52,105 nt of DNA, from contig JAGWIW010000012.1 in assembly GCA_028866015.1 (NCBI GenBank), positions 1 through 52,105 on the forward strand. The letters are read 5' to 3'. Shown piece by piece: positions 9,885 through 19,115 of this stretch. Each line of letters begins with the position of its first letter. Position 1 is the stretch's first letter. Made by a program: the position numbers and the translations under genes. Source of the stretch: Betaproteobacteria bacterium (GTDB taxonomy: Bacteria; Pseudomonadota; Gammaproteobacteria; Burkholderiales; Ferrovaceae). Under the pieces are notes generated by a model. It did not search any database and was not told the DNA's origin. It saw only the letters and a list, made by a program, of their open reading frames with translations.

Positions 9885-10513
9885 AACCTGCCGACCGCGT
9901 CGAATTGTTCCGCAGGCTGCAAGCAGCCAACCCCCACCCCACGACAGAACTGCATTACAAAAACCCTTTCCAGCTGCTCGTGGCCGTCATCCTGTCCGCC
10001 CAGGCCACGGATAAAAGCGTCAACCTGGCCACAGCCCCCCTGTTCAAATCCATCAAAACGCCGGCCGACCTGCTGGCCTTCGGCCATGAACGCTTTGAAG
10101 CGGCCATCCGCACCATAGGCCTTTACCGCACCAAGGCACGCAACGTCATGGCCACAGCCAGGATCCTGCAAGAACAGCATGGCGGACTGGTCCCCGACCG
10201 GCGCGAAGCCCTGGAAGCCTTGCCGGGCGTGGGACGGAAAACCGCCAACGTGGTGCTCAACACCGCCTTCGGCCAACCGACCATCGCCGTGGACACCCAT
10301 ATTTTCAGGGTCTCCAATCGCACCGGACTGGCTCCCGGGAAAACCCCCCTGGCCGTGGAATCCAGGTTGCTCAAGGTGGTGCCCCCGGAATTTCGCCAGG
10401 ATGCCCACCATTGGCTGATTCTTCATGGTCGCTATGTGTGCCGTGCACGCCAGCCGGACTGCGCAAATTGCATCCTGCTCGACCTGTGCAGTTATGGAGC
10501 CAAGCATGTTTAA
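9881..10513 (+). CDS. nth: Endonuclease III (DNA glycosylase/AP lyase)
   Basis: A 210-residue base-excision repair enzyme that removes oxidised pyrimidines and cleaves the abasic site. The helix-hairpin-helix [12 protein letters not shown] carries the catalytic lysine, [12 protein letters not shown] carries the catalytic aspartate, and the C-terminal [4Fe-4S] loop has the spacing C-x6-C-x2-C-x5-C ([11 protein letters not shown]...C). The start at 9881 ([10 protein letters not shown]) is preferred because it gives the family length and overlaps the ferredoxin stop; an upstream in-frame ATG at 9842 lies inside the ferredoxin gene. Confidence 0.96.
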   Translation: MKPADRVELFRRLQAANPHPTTELHYKNPFQLLVAVILSAQATDKSVNLATAPLFKSIKTPADLLAFGHERFEAAIRTIGLYRTKARNVMATARILQEQHGGLVPDRREALEALPGVGRKTANVVLNTAFGQPTIAVDTHIFRVSNRTGLAPGKTPLAVESRLLKVVPPEFRQDAHHWLILHGRYVCRARQPDCANCILLDLCSYGAKHV

Positions 10514-10937
10514 CCCCTCGCGCGAGGAAGCCCGCCGCTTTTTTTTCGACGTCTGGCACAAGAACCAGGAAAAGGCGCTCATGACACCGCTGGAAAGCAT
10601 GGCGTGGCAGATCATCAGCCATCACCCGGAATATCACAGCCTGCTGGCACAGCCGGAACGCTACCTGGAACGCGAGTGGTTTCCCGAGCAGGGGGAAACC
10701 AATCCGTTCCTGCATCTGGGACTTCACCTGGCGGTGGAAGAACAACTGTCAATCGACCAACCGCCGGGGATCCGCGGGGCCTACGATCGTCTATGCCATG
10801 AGCTCAAGGATGAGCATGCCGCCCGCCATCGCCTGCTGGAAGCCCTGGCAGAGGCCGTGTGGGAATCGCAGCGCCATGGAACCCCGCTGGACGGCGGTCG
10901 TTATCTGCAGCTGATTGGAGCCACCCCCGCCCCCTAG
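10506..10937 (+). CDS. DUF1841 family protein
   Basis: A 143-residue soluble protein recognised as the DUF1841 family by its opening [17 protein letters not shown] and by the central HPEYH and FLHLGLHLAVEEQ segments. Its function is not known; two histidine-rich helices are suggestive of, but do not prove, metal binding. It overlaps the end of nth by 8 nt, and an in-frame ATG at 10494 is an alternative start. It is the last gene of the plus-strand run that begins at mobA, and its TAG stop interlocks with that of dnaQ. Confidence 0.8.
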   Translation: MFNPSREEARRFFFDVWHKNQEKALMTPLESMAWQIISHHPEYHSLLAQPERYLEREWFPEQGETNPFLHLGLHLAVEEQLSIDQPPGIRGAYDRLCHELKDEHAARHRLLEALAEAVWESQRHGTPLDGGRYLQLIGATPAP

Positions 10938-11635
10938 GAAACGGAGCGCTTCCACAGGCACTTTCCCTTGCTGGCCTGATCAATTTTTTCCAGCTGGGCA
11001 AGATGGCTGTCAAGCTCCTCAAGGGTGGCATAGCGCACCACCAGGGGCTTGCTGGATCGATGCACCATTTGCCGGGACTCCGGGCCTGCCACTGCTGCCG
11101 TTTCCACCAGCAGGGTTTCCTGCCCGCGCGTCATGGCCAGATAAACATCCCCCAGCAATTCCGCATCCAGCAAGGCGCCGTGGAAAGTCCGGCGCGAATT
11201 GTCGACTCCATAGCGTTCGCACAAGGCATCGAGGGTGTTGCGCTTGCCCGGATGAAGTTCACGCGCCATGGTCAGCGTATCCGTAACCTGGGGGCACAGC
11301 TGGGTGAGCGGGTCTCGACCCAACTGGCGCAACTCGTGGTCCAGAAACCCAAGGTCGAACGCCGCATTGTGAATGATGAGTTCAGCGCCCTGCACAAACT
11401 CAAGAAACTGATCCACCACTTCCGCAAACCGGGGCTTGTCCGAGAGGAACTCCGTAGTCAAGCCGTGTTTTTGCAATGCCCCGGGATCGCTGTCGCGATC
11501 TGGCTTGAGGTATTGGTGAAAATGGCTCCCTGTGCGTCGGCGATGAACGATTTCCACCAACCCGATTTCGATGACGCGATGGCCCTTGGCCGGCTCAAGA
11601 CCGGTGGTTTCCGTATCCAGCACCACCTGTCTCAT
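10934..11635 (-). CDS. dnaQ: DNA polymerase III epsilon subunit (3'-5' proofreading exonuclease)
   Basis: A 233-residue DEDDh exonuclease. Exo I is VVLDTETTG at residues 4-12, Exo II is [14 protein letters not shown], and Exo III is [18 protein letters not shown] with the catalytic histidine and aspartate. A short C-terminal tail for the alpha subunit follows. It removes misincorporated bases in the replicase core. The start overlaps the rnhA stop (ATGA), so the two are co-translated, an arrangement that differs from the divergent rnhA/dnaQ pair of enterobacteria. Confidence 0.95.
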   Translation of the reverse strand: MRQVVLDTETTGLEPAKGHRVIEIGLVEIVHRRRTGSHFHQYLKPDRDSDPGALQKHGLTTEFLSDKPRFAEVVDQFLEFVQGAELIIHNAAFDLGFLDHELRQLGRDPLTQLCPQVTDTLTMARELHPGKRNTLDALCERYGVDNSRRTFHGALLDAELLGDVYLAMTRGQETLLVETAAVAGPESRQMVHRSSKPLVVRYATLEELDSHLAQLEKIDQASKGKCLWKRSVS

Positions 11636-12084
11636 GCCCTGATTCCTTCAATGCCGCGATTGGCCAGACGATCGGCACGTTCATTGCCAGGGTGGCCGGC
11701 ATGGCCCTTGACCCAGTGCCATTCCACCTGGTGGCGGGCCACCTCCTGGCTCAGTTCCCGCCACAAATCGGCGTTTTTTACCGGTTGCCGGGAGGCTGTC
11801 TTCCATCCGTTGCGTTCCCAACCCTTGATCCACTCCATGATGCCCTTCTGCACGTACTGGGAATCGGTGTAGAGCGACACCTGGCAGGAGCGCTTGAGCG
11901 CTTTCAGGGCTTCGATGACGGCTGTCAGTTCCATGCGGTTGTTGGTGGTATGCGCTTCCCCTCCAAAAAGCTCGCGCTCGGTTCCCTGGTAAGCAAGCAA
12001 AGCACCCCACCCACCGGGTCCGGGGTTCCCCTTGCACGCCCCGTCCGTGTAAATTTCTACATATTCACTTGACAATTTGTTCAC
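11632..12084 (-). CDS. rnhA: Ribonuclease HI
   Basis: A 150-residue enzyme that degrades the RNA strand of RNA-DNA hybrids. The four catalytic acidic residues are in place: [16 protein letters not shown] (Asp), [13 protein letters not shown] (Glu), LYTDSQYV (Asp) and GNERADRLA (Asp), with [11 protein letters not shown] carrying the flexible-loop histidine. The GTG at 12084 (read [11 protein letters not shown]) is preferred for length. A TTG at 12075 is also possible, and neither has a clear Shine-Dalgarno sequence. The longer open frame upstream has no homology. Confidence 0.94.
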   Translation of the reverse strand: MNKLSSEYVEIYTDGACKGNPGPGGWGALLAYQGTERELFGGEAHTTNNRMELTAVIEALKALKRSCQVSLYTDSQYVQKGIMEWIKGWERNGWKTASRQPVKNADLWRELSQEVARHQVEWHWVKGHAGHPGNERADRLANRGIEGIRA

Positions 12085-12105
12085 AACACCATGTTTTAAA
12101 TAATA

Positions 12106-12134
12106 ATTATCACGCACCACAACTGCTGGCGCAA
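12106..12134 (-). promoter_or_regulatory. Candidate sigma-70 promoter for rnhA-dnaQ
   Basis: On the minus strand TTGCGC (12129-12134) and GATAAT (12106-12111) are separated by 17 nt, in the 73-nt gap between yafS and rnhA. The region just downstream is AT-rich. The predicted start lies about 15 nt before the rnhA GTG, which may explain the poor Shine-Dalgarno sequence. Confidence 0.45.
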
Positions 12135-12157
12135 GTGGATGGCGAGAGGAAAATCCT

Positions 12158-12940
12158 TCAGGAAGCAGGCTCTTCGGGTGGCCTGGGTCCGCGCATGAGC
12201 GGCACCACCTTTGCCTCCGAATAGCCTGAACGGCGAACGGCGGTCCGCACGGCTGAAGCCAGGGCCTTCTCGGGGTTCCCCCGGTTCCAGCAGGGAGTAA
12301 TGAGCCGCACCCCCTGAACCCGCTTGATGGCCTGCAGCATGTAAACCCCGCCACCCACACCCCACCAGCGATCGCCTGCCGGCTCCATGAAACGGAAACG
12401 ACGCAGCCAGTGTTCTGTGGTCAGCGGCGGTGCATAGGCCCAGAAGCACCCCCCATTCACTTCACAACCCAGCAACGCGAGCCAGTCCTTGAGGCGGGAA
12501 AGCGCGACAAACTGGCCACACCAGGGATATCCCCCCCGCCCCCGGGACACGAATTGACGCAATCCCCACAGGCTGCGCGGATTGAACCCGGTGATGATGA
12601 GTCGCCCTTCAGGCATCATCACCCGATCCATTTCACGCAATATGGCGTGGGGATTCAAAGAAAACTCCAGCGCATGCGGCAGCACTGCCAGGTCGATGCT
12701 TTGGGTGGCGATGGGCAATGCCGTCGGATCAGCCAGCAGGCGGCTGTTGCCGTTGGGGCTTATGGTGATCTTGTTGGGAATCCGGTTGGCTCGCAAGGCG
12801 TCGAGTTCTGGCAAAAAAACCTGCAACGCATTGAAACCAAAAATATTTGAGACGGCCTCATCCAGCACGAACTGCTCCCGCCCGAGCACGTAAGACCCAA
12901 GCGGGGTTTCCAGCCAGTCGTGCAAGGTTGCGTTAGCCAT
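12158..12940 (-). CDS. yafS: Class I SAM-dependent methyltransferase, YafS-like
   Basis: A 260-residue protein of the methyltransferase type 11 superfamily. Motif I is degenerate ([23 protein letters not shown] instead of a clear GxGxG), as in YafS relatives. The rest of the fold is recognisable: [22 protein letters not shown], the stretch [17 protein letters not shown] and a C-terminal hydrophobic strand. The methyl acceptor is unknown. Position supports the call: yafS lies between gloB and rnhA/dnaQ in Escherichia coli too. The start at 12940 (MANATLHDW) is chosen over 12958 because the latter runs into the gloB leader. The gene diverges from gloB across 39 nt. Confidence 0.8.
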   Translation of the reverse strand: MANATLHDWLETPLGSYVLGREQFVLDEAVSNIFGFNALQVFLPELDALRANRIPNKITISPNGNSRLLADPTALPIATQSIDLAVLPHALEFSLNPHAILREMDRVMMPEGRLIITGFNPRSLWGLRQFVSRGRGGYPWCGQFVALSRLKDWLALLGCEVNGGCFWAYAPPLTTEHWLRRFRFMEPAGDRWWGVGGGVYMLQAIKRVQGVRLITPCWNRGNPEKALASAVRTAVRRSGYSEAKVVPLMRGPRPPEEPAS

Positions 12941-12979
12941 GCCAGAATTGTAGACCAATCCAATCCGGTCAGAGCAAAC

Positions 12980-13759
12980 ATGTCACCACGCTATCAAGTC
13001 AGCGGTGTCCCCGCTTTCAATGACAACTACATCTGGGTACTGCACGACCAGCGCCACGCTGTCGTGGTGGATCCCGGCGAAGGGTTTCCCGCCATTCGCT
13101 TTCTGCGGGATCAGGGGCTGGCCCTGGCTGCCATTCTCATCACCCATCACCACGGCGACCATGTGGGGGGGATTGAAGAGCTTCAGCAGGCACAAAGCCA
13201 GCCTGTGCCGGTTTACGGACCCCGGGCAGAGAACATCGAGGGCGTGACCTGCCTGGTTGCAGAACCGGACACGGTTTTCATCCCGGAACTGGAAATCTCG
13301 TTCCAGGTCCTGGACATTCCCGGCCACACAGCCGGGCACATTGCCTACCGGGGCGATGGCCGGCTTTTCTGCGGCGATACCCTTTTTGCCTGTGGCTGCG
13401 GTCGGGTATTTGAAGGGACTCCGGTCCAAATGGCCGCCTCATTGGACAAGTTGGCCGCACTCCCTGAAAATACGGAAGTTTATTGTGCCCACGAGTACAC
13501 CTTGTCAAATATTGCGTTCGCCAAGGCGATCGAACCTCACAATGCGGCACTTCTGCAACGCGCCTCGGCAGCGGCTGAAACCCGACGCCAGGGCCTTCCC
13601 ACCGTTCCCAGCACGATCAGACTGGAACTCAGGACAAACCCTTTCCTGCGCTGCCGGGAACCGTCCGTGATCCAGGCTGTGCTGTCGCATACCGGGACGC
13701 AACCCCTGGACAGCGTTGCCGTGTTTGCAGCCCTGAGGCAATGGAAGAACACGTTCTGA
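12980..13759 (+). CDS. gloB: Hydroxyacylglutathione hydrolase (glyoxalase II)
   Basis: A 259-residue metallo-beta-lactamase-fold enzyme that hydrolyses S-lactoylglutathione to lactate and glutathione in methylglyoxal detoxification. The dinuclear metal motif [10 protein letters not shown] is near residue 57, the second histidine is in [10 protein letters not shown], the bridging aspartate is in [14 protein letters not shown], and the third histidine is in YCAHEYT. The C-terminal glutathione-binding domain ends in the usual NPFLRC...[10 protein letters not shown]. The final 19 nt overlap the start of mltD in another frame. Confidence 0.95.
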   Translation: MSPRYQVSGVPAFNDNYIWVLHDQRHAVVVDPGEGFPAIRFLRDQGLALAAILITHHHGDHVGGIEELQQAQSQPVPVYGPRAENIEGVTCLVAEPDTVFIPELEISFQVLDIPGHTAGHIAYRGDGRLFCGDTLFACGCGRVFEGTPVQMAASLDKLAALPENTEVYCAHEYTLSNIAFAKAIEPHNAALLQRASAAAETRRQGLPTVPSTIRLELRTNPFLRCREPSVIQAVLSHTGTQPLDSVAVFAALRQWKNTF

Positions 13760-15438
13760 AGCACCGGTCGGGTACAGGGCGCATCTGGCTCGCCATCGCA
13801 TGGATAGCGCTGTCCTTTACGGCCAGCGCCGACCCCAAGCCCCCCCTGTTGCAAGGCGGAGCTCCGTCCACGCCTGAAATCAGTCAGCAACAGCCGGCAG
13901 TGATCGATGGCCCGGAACAGGCGTTCTACTCCCCCGCGCCCCCACCACTACCGGTTTCTCCCGCGTCGTCGGCCGAACCACCGGCGTCTCAGGTACCCCC
14001 GGCTTCGTCGACCGAACCACCGGCATCACCGCCCGCTTCAGCGGCCGAACCACCCGCATCACCGGCATCGCCAGCGGAACCACCGGTTTCTCCTGCATCG
14101 TCGTCGACCGATCCAGCCAGTCCTGCGCAACAGACCAGCACGGCCCAGTACGTCCCCGAAGAAAGCGTGCAGGATGCAGAACCCGTAGAACCTTTCGACC
14201 TTTGGGATCGCATCAGGGACGGCTTCTCGATGGAACCCCTGGCAGACGACCGCCTTGTCAATCGACAGATCGCCTGGTTTTCCGCCCGCCCCGACTATGT
14301 GGAACGGACTGTGGAACGCAGCCGCCTGTATTTGTACTACATCGTCGAAGAAGTACAGCGGCGGGGCATGCCCATGGAAATTGCATTGCTCCCCATCGTG
14401 GAAAGCGCCTTCAACCCCCATGCCCTGTCCCGCAGCCAGGCTTCAGGCATGTGGCAGTTCATCCCCTCCACCGGCCGCCTGTTTGGCCTTCGGCAGGATT
14501 GGTGGTACGACGGACGCAAGGATGTCATCGCCGCCACCAACAGCGCGCTGGACTACCTGCAAAAACTCTATGACGAATTCGGCTCCTGGGAGCTGGCCCT
14601 GGCGGGCTACAACTGCGGCGAAGGGAAAATCCGACGGGAAATCGCCTATAACCAGGCGCGCGGCCTTCCAACTAACTACCAAAGCCTGCGCCTTCCGGAC
14701 GAGACCCGCAATTACGTGCCGAAGCTACTGGCGGCCAAGGCAATTGTGCTCAATCCGGAACGATACGGGCTGAAACTCGCCCCCATCCCGGACGAACCCT
14801 ATTTTGCCGCCGTCACCACACGCAAGCGACTGGACACCAAACTGGCAGCCAAGTTTGCAGAAATGAGCGTGGATGACTTCCTGATGCTGAACCCCGGTTT
14901 CAACCGGCCTGTCATCAGCCTGGATTTCAACAAGGAAAAAACCATCCTGGTGCCGGCAGGGGTTGCCAACCGCTTCGTAGAGCGCCTGGAAGACCCCAAC
15001 GTAAAACTTGTTTCCTGGAAAACGCACCATCTGCGACGGGGAGAACCCCTGGAAAAGGTCGCAAGCCAGTACGGGCTTTCAAGCGAAGAACTGAAGCGCA
15101 TCAACGGCATTGCAAGCAGCAAGAAAATTGCAGGCGGCGGCGTCATCCTGGTCCCGGACAAGTCGGGTACGCCCAAACCATCGCTGGAGCTTAACGGCAA
15201 GCCGGAATCGGAAATTCCTTCCCCGGTGCCCCCCCAGAAATCCAGGCATCACAAGAACTCAGGGCATAAATCCAAATCGGGAAAATCTGGCGCCCATAAA
15301 AAAAGTGCATCCCATTCACGGCGTCACGCAAAAAGCACAGTACATTCGAAAAACACTTCCCATTCGAAAAGCACTTCCCATTCCAAGAAAGCATCCCGTC
15401 ACACAGCCAAAAAATCCCACACGCACAAGAAACCCTGA
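13741..15438 (+). CDS. mltD: Membrane-bound lytic murein transglycosylase D with unusual low-complexity extensions
   Basis: A 565-residue periplasmic enzyme that cleaves peptidoglycan to 1,6-anhydro products. Order: signal peptide ([16 protein letters not shown], residues 15-30); a Pro/Ala/Ser-rich segment at about 66-130 made of repeats such as EPPASPAS; the SLT domain with catalytic E221 in [12 protein letters not shown], then [17 protein letters not shown] and [13 protein letters not shown]; a MltD-type linker; one LysM-like module near 425-475 ([16 protein letters not shown]); and a Lys/His/Ser tail from residue 500 to the end. E. coli MltD is shorter and lacks both low-complexity parts. 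There is no lipobox cysteine in the signal, so it may be soluble or anchored by its sugar binding. Confidence 0.92.
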   Translation: MEEHVLKHRSGTGRIWLAIAWIALSFTASADPKPPLLQGGAPSTPEISQQQPAVIDGPEQAFYSPAPPPLPVSPASSAEPPASQVPPASSTEPPASPPASAAEPPASPASPAEPPVSPASSSTDPASPAQQTSTAQYVPEESVQDAEPVEPFDLWDRIRDGFSMEPLADDRLVNRQIAWFSARPDYVERTVERSRLYLYYIVEEVQRRGMPMEIALLPIVESAFNPHALSRSQASGMWQFIPSTGRLFGLRQDWWYDGRKDVIAATNSALDYLQKLYDEFGSWELALAGYNCGEGKIRREIAYNQARGLPTNYQSLRLPDETRNYVPKLLAAKAIVLNPERYGLKLAPIPDEPYFAAVTTRKRLDTKLAAKFAEMSVDDFLMLNPGFNRPVISLDFNKEKTILVPAGVANRFVERLEDPNVKLVSWKTHHLRRGEPLEKVASQYGLSSEELKRINGIASSKKIAGGGVILVPDKSGTPKPSLELNGKPESEIPSPVPPQKSRHHKNSGHKSKSGKSGAHKKSASHSRRHAKSTVHSKNTSHSKSTSHSKKASRHTAKKSHTHKKP

Positions 15439-15454
15439 GTTTCAGGTCAAGGAA

Positions 15455-17128
15455 TCAAGGGTTCCAGGGTTTGGGAACGGCAGACAACAGTTCTTGTGTG
15501 TAAGGCTGGCGGGGCTGTGCAAAAAGCTCATCCGCGTCACCCGATTCCACCACTGCACCGTCGTGCATGACCAGTACCTGATCCGACATGTAACGCACCA
15601 CGGAAAGGTCGTGGGAAATGAAAACATAGCTCATGTGATATTCGTCCTGCAGATCCTGCAGCAGGTTGAGCACCTGCGCCTGCACAGACACATCGAGGGC
15701 AGACACCGATTCATCGCAAATCAGCACTTCGGGCTTGACTGACAGGCAGCGCGCAATGGCGATGCGCTGGCGCTGCCCCCCGGAGAACTCATGCGGGTAG
15801 CGCATGAAGGCATCGCGGGGCAGTCCCACGCGGGACAGCAGCTCCAGGGCAATTTTTTCCCGTGCGGCTGCAGTTCCGCCAATGTCGTTGAGCAACAGCG
15901 GTTCGGTGAGGATGTGCCCCACCGTGAACCTCGGGTTGAGGGAAGCATAGGGGTTCTGGAAAACGATCTGGATACGCCGTCGAAACCCCACCGGATCGCG
16001 GGCACGCGCCACCTGCAGGTTTTCGCCCCGGAACAGGATTTCACCACCATCCGGCTGAAGCAGGCCAGCCACGGTCAGCCCCAGCGTGGTTTTACCAGAG
16101 CCGGACTCTCCCACGACGCCCACCGTCTTGCCGCGCGGCACCTGAAATGAAACGTCGCGTACTGCCCGGAACAGGCGCTTCCGCCAGAGCCCTTCCCGAA
16201 CGGGAAAGCCTTTTTCCAGATTTTTCACTTCCAGGACAATTTCATCCGCAGGGTCGCTGCCCCGGTAACGCAGGGGAATGTCCTGCAGGGAGTGACCATT
16301 CAGAAAGTCGTCAATGACCCGCAAGCGCATCGGTCGTTCACCAAGCGGAGGCCGGCACGCCAGCAACGCCTTGGTATAGGCATCTTCAGGCGAGGAAAAT
16401 ACGGCCTCGCGTGACCCGGCCTCACGCACCTGTCCATCTTTCATCACCACCACCTCAGAGGCGATTTCATTGACCAGCGCCAGATCATGGGTGATGAAAA
16501 GCACGGACATGCGCAGGCGCTGCTGCAGCGACCTGATCAGCTCCAGAATCTGGCGCTGGACCGTCACATCCAGGGCAGTGGTGGGCTCGTCGGCAATCAG
16601 CAGGCTGGGCTGGCAGCTGATGGCCATGGCAATCATGACCCGCTGTTGCTGCCCTCCGGACAGCTGATGGGGATAGGCATCCAGGCGCCGCCCGGGTTCC
16701 GGAATTCCCACTTCCGACAACAGTTCCAGCGCCCGCGTCCTTGCCTGCTTGCGGGACATTCCAAGGCGCAGGCGCAGTCCTTCCATGAGTTGTTCACCCA
16801 CCGTGAATACCGGGTTGAGCGAACTCATGGGCTCCTGAAAAATCATGGCGATTTCCCTGCCGCGAAGCGCCCGCAATTCGGCTTCACCCTGATCAAGCAG
16901 GTTCTTTCCACGCCACAGGATGCGGCTGTCGGCGCCCATGCGGGTGATGCGGTTTGGCAGCAGTCCAAGAATTGACAGGGCAGTCACTGACTTTCCACTA
17001 CCCGACTCGCCCACCAGCGCCACTGTGGTGCATTCCGGCAAATCGAAACTCACATTGCGAACGGCTTCGAAGGGAGTTTCCTTGCCTGTCTGGAAACCGA
17101 TTTGCAGATTGCGCACGCTGAGCAACAT
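15455..17128 (-). CDS. yejF: Peptide ABC transporter, fused double ATP-binding protein (YejF-like)
   Basis: A 557-residue tandem ATPase that powers import of peptides (in E. coli, microcin C and related) through YejBE. The first half has Walker [12 protein letters not shown], signature [12 protein letters not shown] and Walker [13 protein letters not shown]. The second half has [11 protein letters not shown], the signature [12 protein letters not shown] and [12 protein letters not shown], where Asp-Glu-Ser replaces the usual Asp-Glu-Pro, as is common in the family. Starts at 17140 (TTG), 17134 and 17128 are possible; the last has GAGG at proper spacing. Only a 16-nt gap separates its stop from the mltD stop on the opposite strand. 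Confidence 0.9.
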   Translation of the reverse strand: MLLSVRNLQIGFQTGKETPFEAVRNVSFDLPECTTVALVGESGSGKSVTALSILGLLPNRITRMGADSRILWRGKNLLDQGEAELRALRGREIAMIFQEPMSSLNPVFTVGEQLMEGLRLRLGMSRKQARTRALELLSEVGIPEPGRRLDAYPHQLSGGQQQRVMIAMAISCQPSLLIADEPTTALDVTVQRQILELIRSLQQRLRMSVLFITHDLALVNEIASEVVVMKDGQVREAGSREAVFSSPEDAYTKALLACRPPLGERPMRLRVIDDFLNGHSLQDIPLRYRGSDPADEIVLEVKNLEKGFPVREGLWRKRLFRAVRDVSFQVPRGKTVGVVGESGSGKTTLGLTVAGLLQPDGGEILFRGENLQVARARDPVGFRRRIQIVFQNPYASLNPRFTVGHILTEPLLLNDIGGTAAAREKIALELLSRVGLPRDAFMRYPHEFSGGQRQRIAIARCLSVKPEVLICDESVSALDVSVQAQVLNLLQDLQDEYHMSYVFISHDLSVVRYMSDQVLVMHDGAVVESGDADELFAQPRQPYTQELLSAVPKPWNP

Positions 17129-17136
17129 CGCCATCC

Positions 17137-18174
17137 TCAATATTTCAGCTTGGGATCAAGTGCATCGCGCAGGGCATCCGTCAGCAGGCTGAAGGCCGTC
17201 ACCAGGATGGCCATGGCCGTTCCCGCAGCAGCGAGCTGCCACCATTTGCCCAGAATCAGCTCATTCTGGGCTTCGTTGAGCATGCTGCCCCAGGAAACCA
17301 CATCCACCGGAACCCCGAAACCCAGAAAGCTCAGGATCACTTCGGATTTGATGAATCCCACCACATTCTGGGACAACTGAACCAGAATGACGTGGCTGGT
17401 ATTGGGAAGGATGTGAATGAACATGCGGCGGGCGTGGGATGCGCCCATGGCGCCTGCAGCCAGCACGTACTCCCGGGATTTGTGCTTCAGGTATTCGGCC
17501 CGTACCAGGCGGAAAACACCTGTCCAGCCGGTCAGGCCAAGAATGAGGATGATGGTGGACACGCCCTTCTGCTGCAGCACGGCCGCAATGGCAAAGATCA
17601 GCAGCAGATAGGGGATGGCTGTAAACACGCCATACAGCCAGTTAAAGGAATCATCCACCCAGCGTCCGAAATAACCGGCAAGCGCGCCCATCAATGTGCC
17701 GAGCGCAGTGGCCAGGATCGCCGCCACCAACCCCACCAGGATCGAGGTTTCGCTGCCCTTGATGACTTTCGTAAGCACATCGTGACCCCATTTGTCGCCG
17801 CCCAGGGGCAGGGTCAGGCGCCGAGCCACGATTGGCTGCTGGGCGCCGACCGGATCATGTGCCCGGATCTGCGCCAACTGCCGGGCGAGCGGGTCCTGCA
17901 GGCCATACAGGTCAACCTGGTCCGGCTGGGCAACCGGTTTTACCAGAGCAACTGCGGTTGGATCCTGGTCGTCGGGCAGAAATACGGGGGGCGCATAATT
18001 GACCCCCACTTCCCTGGTCCAGTCTTTGGCGATCCAGCCTCCAAACGCCAGGAAAACCATGCAGAGATAGGCCACAACGACCGCCAGGGAAATCATGCCG
18101 ACCCGGTCGCGCTTCAGGCGCCGCCAGGCCAGGGTCCACAAGCCGGGAGAAGCATTGGGTGGCATGATATTCAT
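17137..18174 (-). CDS. yejE: Peptide ABC transporter permease (DppC/YejE-like)
   Basis: A 345-residue inner-membrane permease. One transmembrane helix near residues 27-48 is followed by a long periplasmic segment of about 100 residues (rich in DQDPTAVALVKPVAQP), then the permease core with four to five helices. The EAA-type ATPase contact is LAAGAMGASHARRMFIHILPN. The long first loop is a YejE trait. The start at 18174 overlaps the yejB stop by 4 nt; a second in-frame ATG at 18165 is possible. Confidence 0.9.
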   Translation of the reverse strand: MNIMPPNASPGLWTLAWRRLKRDRVGMISLAVVVAYLCMVFLAFGGWIAKDWTREVGVNYAPPVFLPDDQDPTAVALVKPVAQPDQVDLYGLQDPLARQLAQIRAHDPVGAQQPIVARRLTLPLGGDKWGHDVLTKVIKGSETSILVGLVAAILATALGTLMGALAGYFGRWVDDSFNWLYGVFTAIPYLLLIFAIAAVLQQKGVSTIILILGLTGWTGVFRLVRAEYLKHKSREYVLAAGAMGASHARRMFIHILPNTSHVILVQLSQNVVGFIKSEVILSFLGFGVPVDVVSWGSMLNEAQNELILGKWWQLAAAGTAMAILVTAFSLLTDALRDALDPKLKY

Positions 18175-19115
18175 TCCAGATGCACGCGTGGATCCAGCCA
18201 GTGGTAGAGCAGATCACCCAGCAAATTGGCCAGCATGGTGGCCATGGCCACGTAGACCGTTGCTGCCTTGATGATGGGAAAATCGCTGCGCTCCACGGCC
18301 AGGATGATTTCACGTCCGATGCCGGGAATCGCAAAAAAACGCTCGAGCAGGAATGCACCGGTCAGCAACGCAGGCAGCCCCATGAGCACGTTGGTCACGA
18401 TGGGGATGGCTGCGTTGCGCAGGACGTGAACCAACAACACCCGGACTTCTGAAAGGCCTTTGGCCCGCGCAGTGCGCACGTAATCCTGACCGATCTCGTC
18501 CAGAACGAATGTCCGATAGAGCCGCACCGAAGGCGCAATGCTGACCATGAGTCCGAGCAAAACCGGCAACACGGCGTAGGTGGTCAAATTGCGCCAGAAA
18601 TCATCGCTCCACCCTTTCACCGGAAACCAGCCCAGCAGATAGGCAAAGACGTACTGTCCAACAATGATGTACACCAGCAGGCTGATGGACATCATGACCG
18701 TGCTTGCCGCCATCAGTGCGCGATCCAGCGTCGATCCGCGCCAGGCTGCCACGGCCAGGGCCACCGCAACTGCGGTTGCCGTTTCCAGCAGCATCATGGG
18801 AATGAGCAACATCAGCGAAGGGCCAAGCCGGCTGCGGAAAATGGCGCTCACCGGCTCCTGGGTTGCCCAGCTGTTGCCAAAATCACCAGTCACGATCTGG
18901 CGCACGAAAATCAGCAACTGCTCCCACAGGGGACGATCAATGCCCAATTGATGCCGGATGTTGGCGATGTCGGCGGGATTGGCCATCTTTCCAGCCAGGA
19001 TATACGCCGGATCCCCGCCGACCCAGTTGAACAGGAAAAACACCAGCAACACCACGCCCAGCATCGTGGGAACCATCTGCCAGAGACGGCGGATCAGGAA
19101 TGCTCCCAGATTCAT
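18171..19115 (-). CDS. yejB: Peptide ABC transporter permease (DppB/YejB-like)
   Basis: A 314-residue permease with six predicted helices. The N-terminus FLIRRLWQMVPTMLGVVLLVF is the canonical opening of DppB-type permeases, and the cytoplasmic contact loop reads TARAKGLSEVRVLLVHVLRNA. The start at 19115 is chosen because it gives the family N-terminus and overlaps the yejA stop by 4 nt; a longer open frame upstream is antisense-free but covers yejA sequence. Confidence 0.92.
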   Translation of the reverse strand: MNLGAFLIRRLWQMVPTMLGVVLLVFFLFNWVGGDPAYILAGKMANPADIANIRHQLGIDRPLWEQLLIFVRQIVTGDFGNSWATQEPVSAIFRSRLGPSLMLLIPMMLLETATAVAVALAVAAWRGSTLDRALMAASTVMMSISLLVYIIVGQYVFAYLLGWFPVKGWSDDFWRNLTTYAVLPVLLGLMVSIAPSVRLYRTFVLDEIGQDYVRTARAKGLSEVRVLLVHVLRNAAIPIVTNVLMGLPALLTGAFLLERFFAIPGIGREIILAVERSDFPIIKAATVYVAMATMLANLLGDLLYHWLDPRVHLE

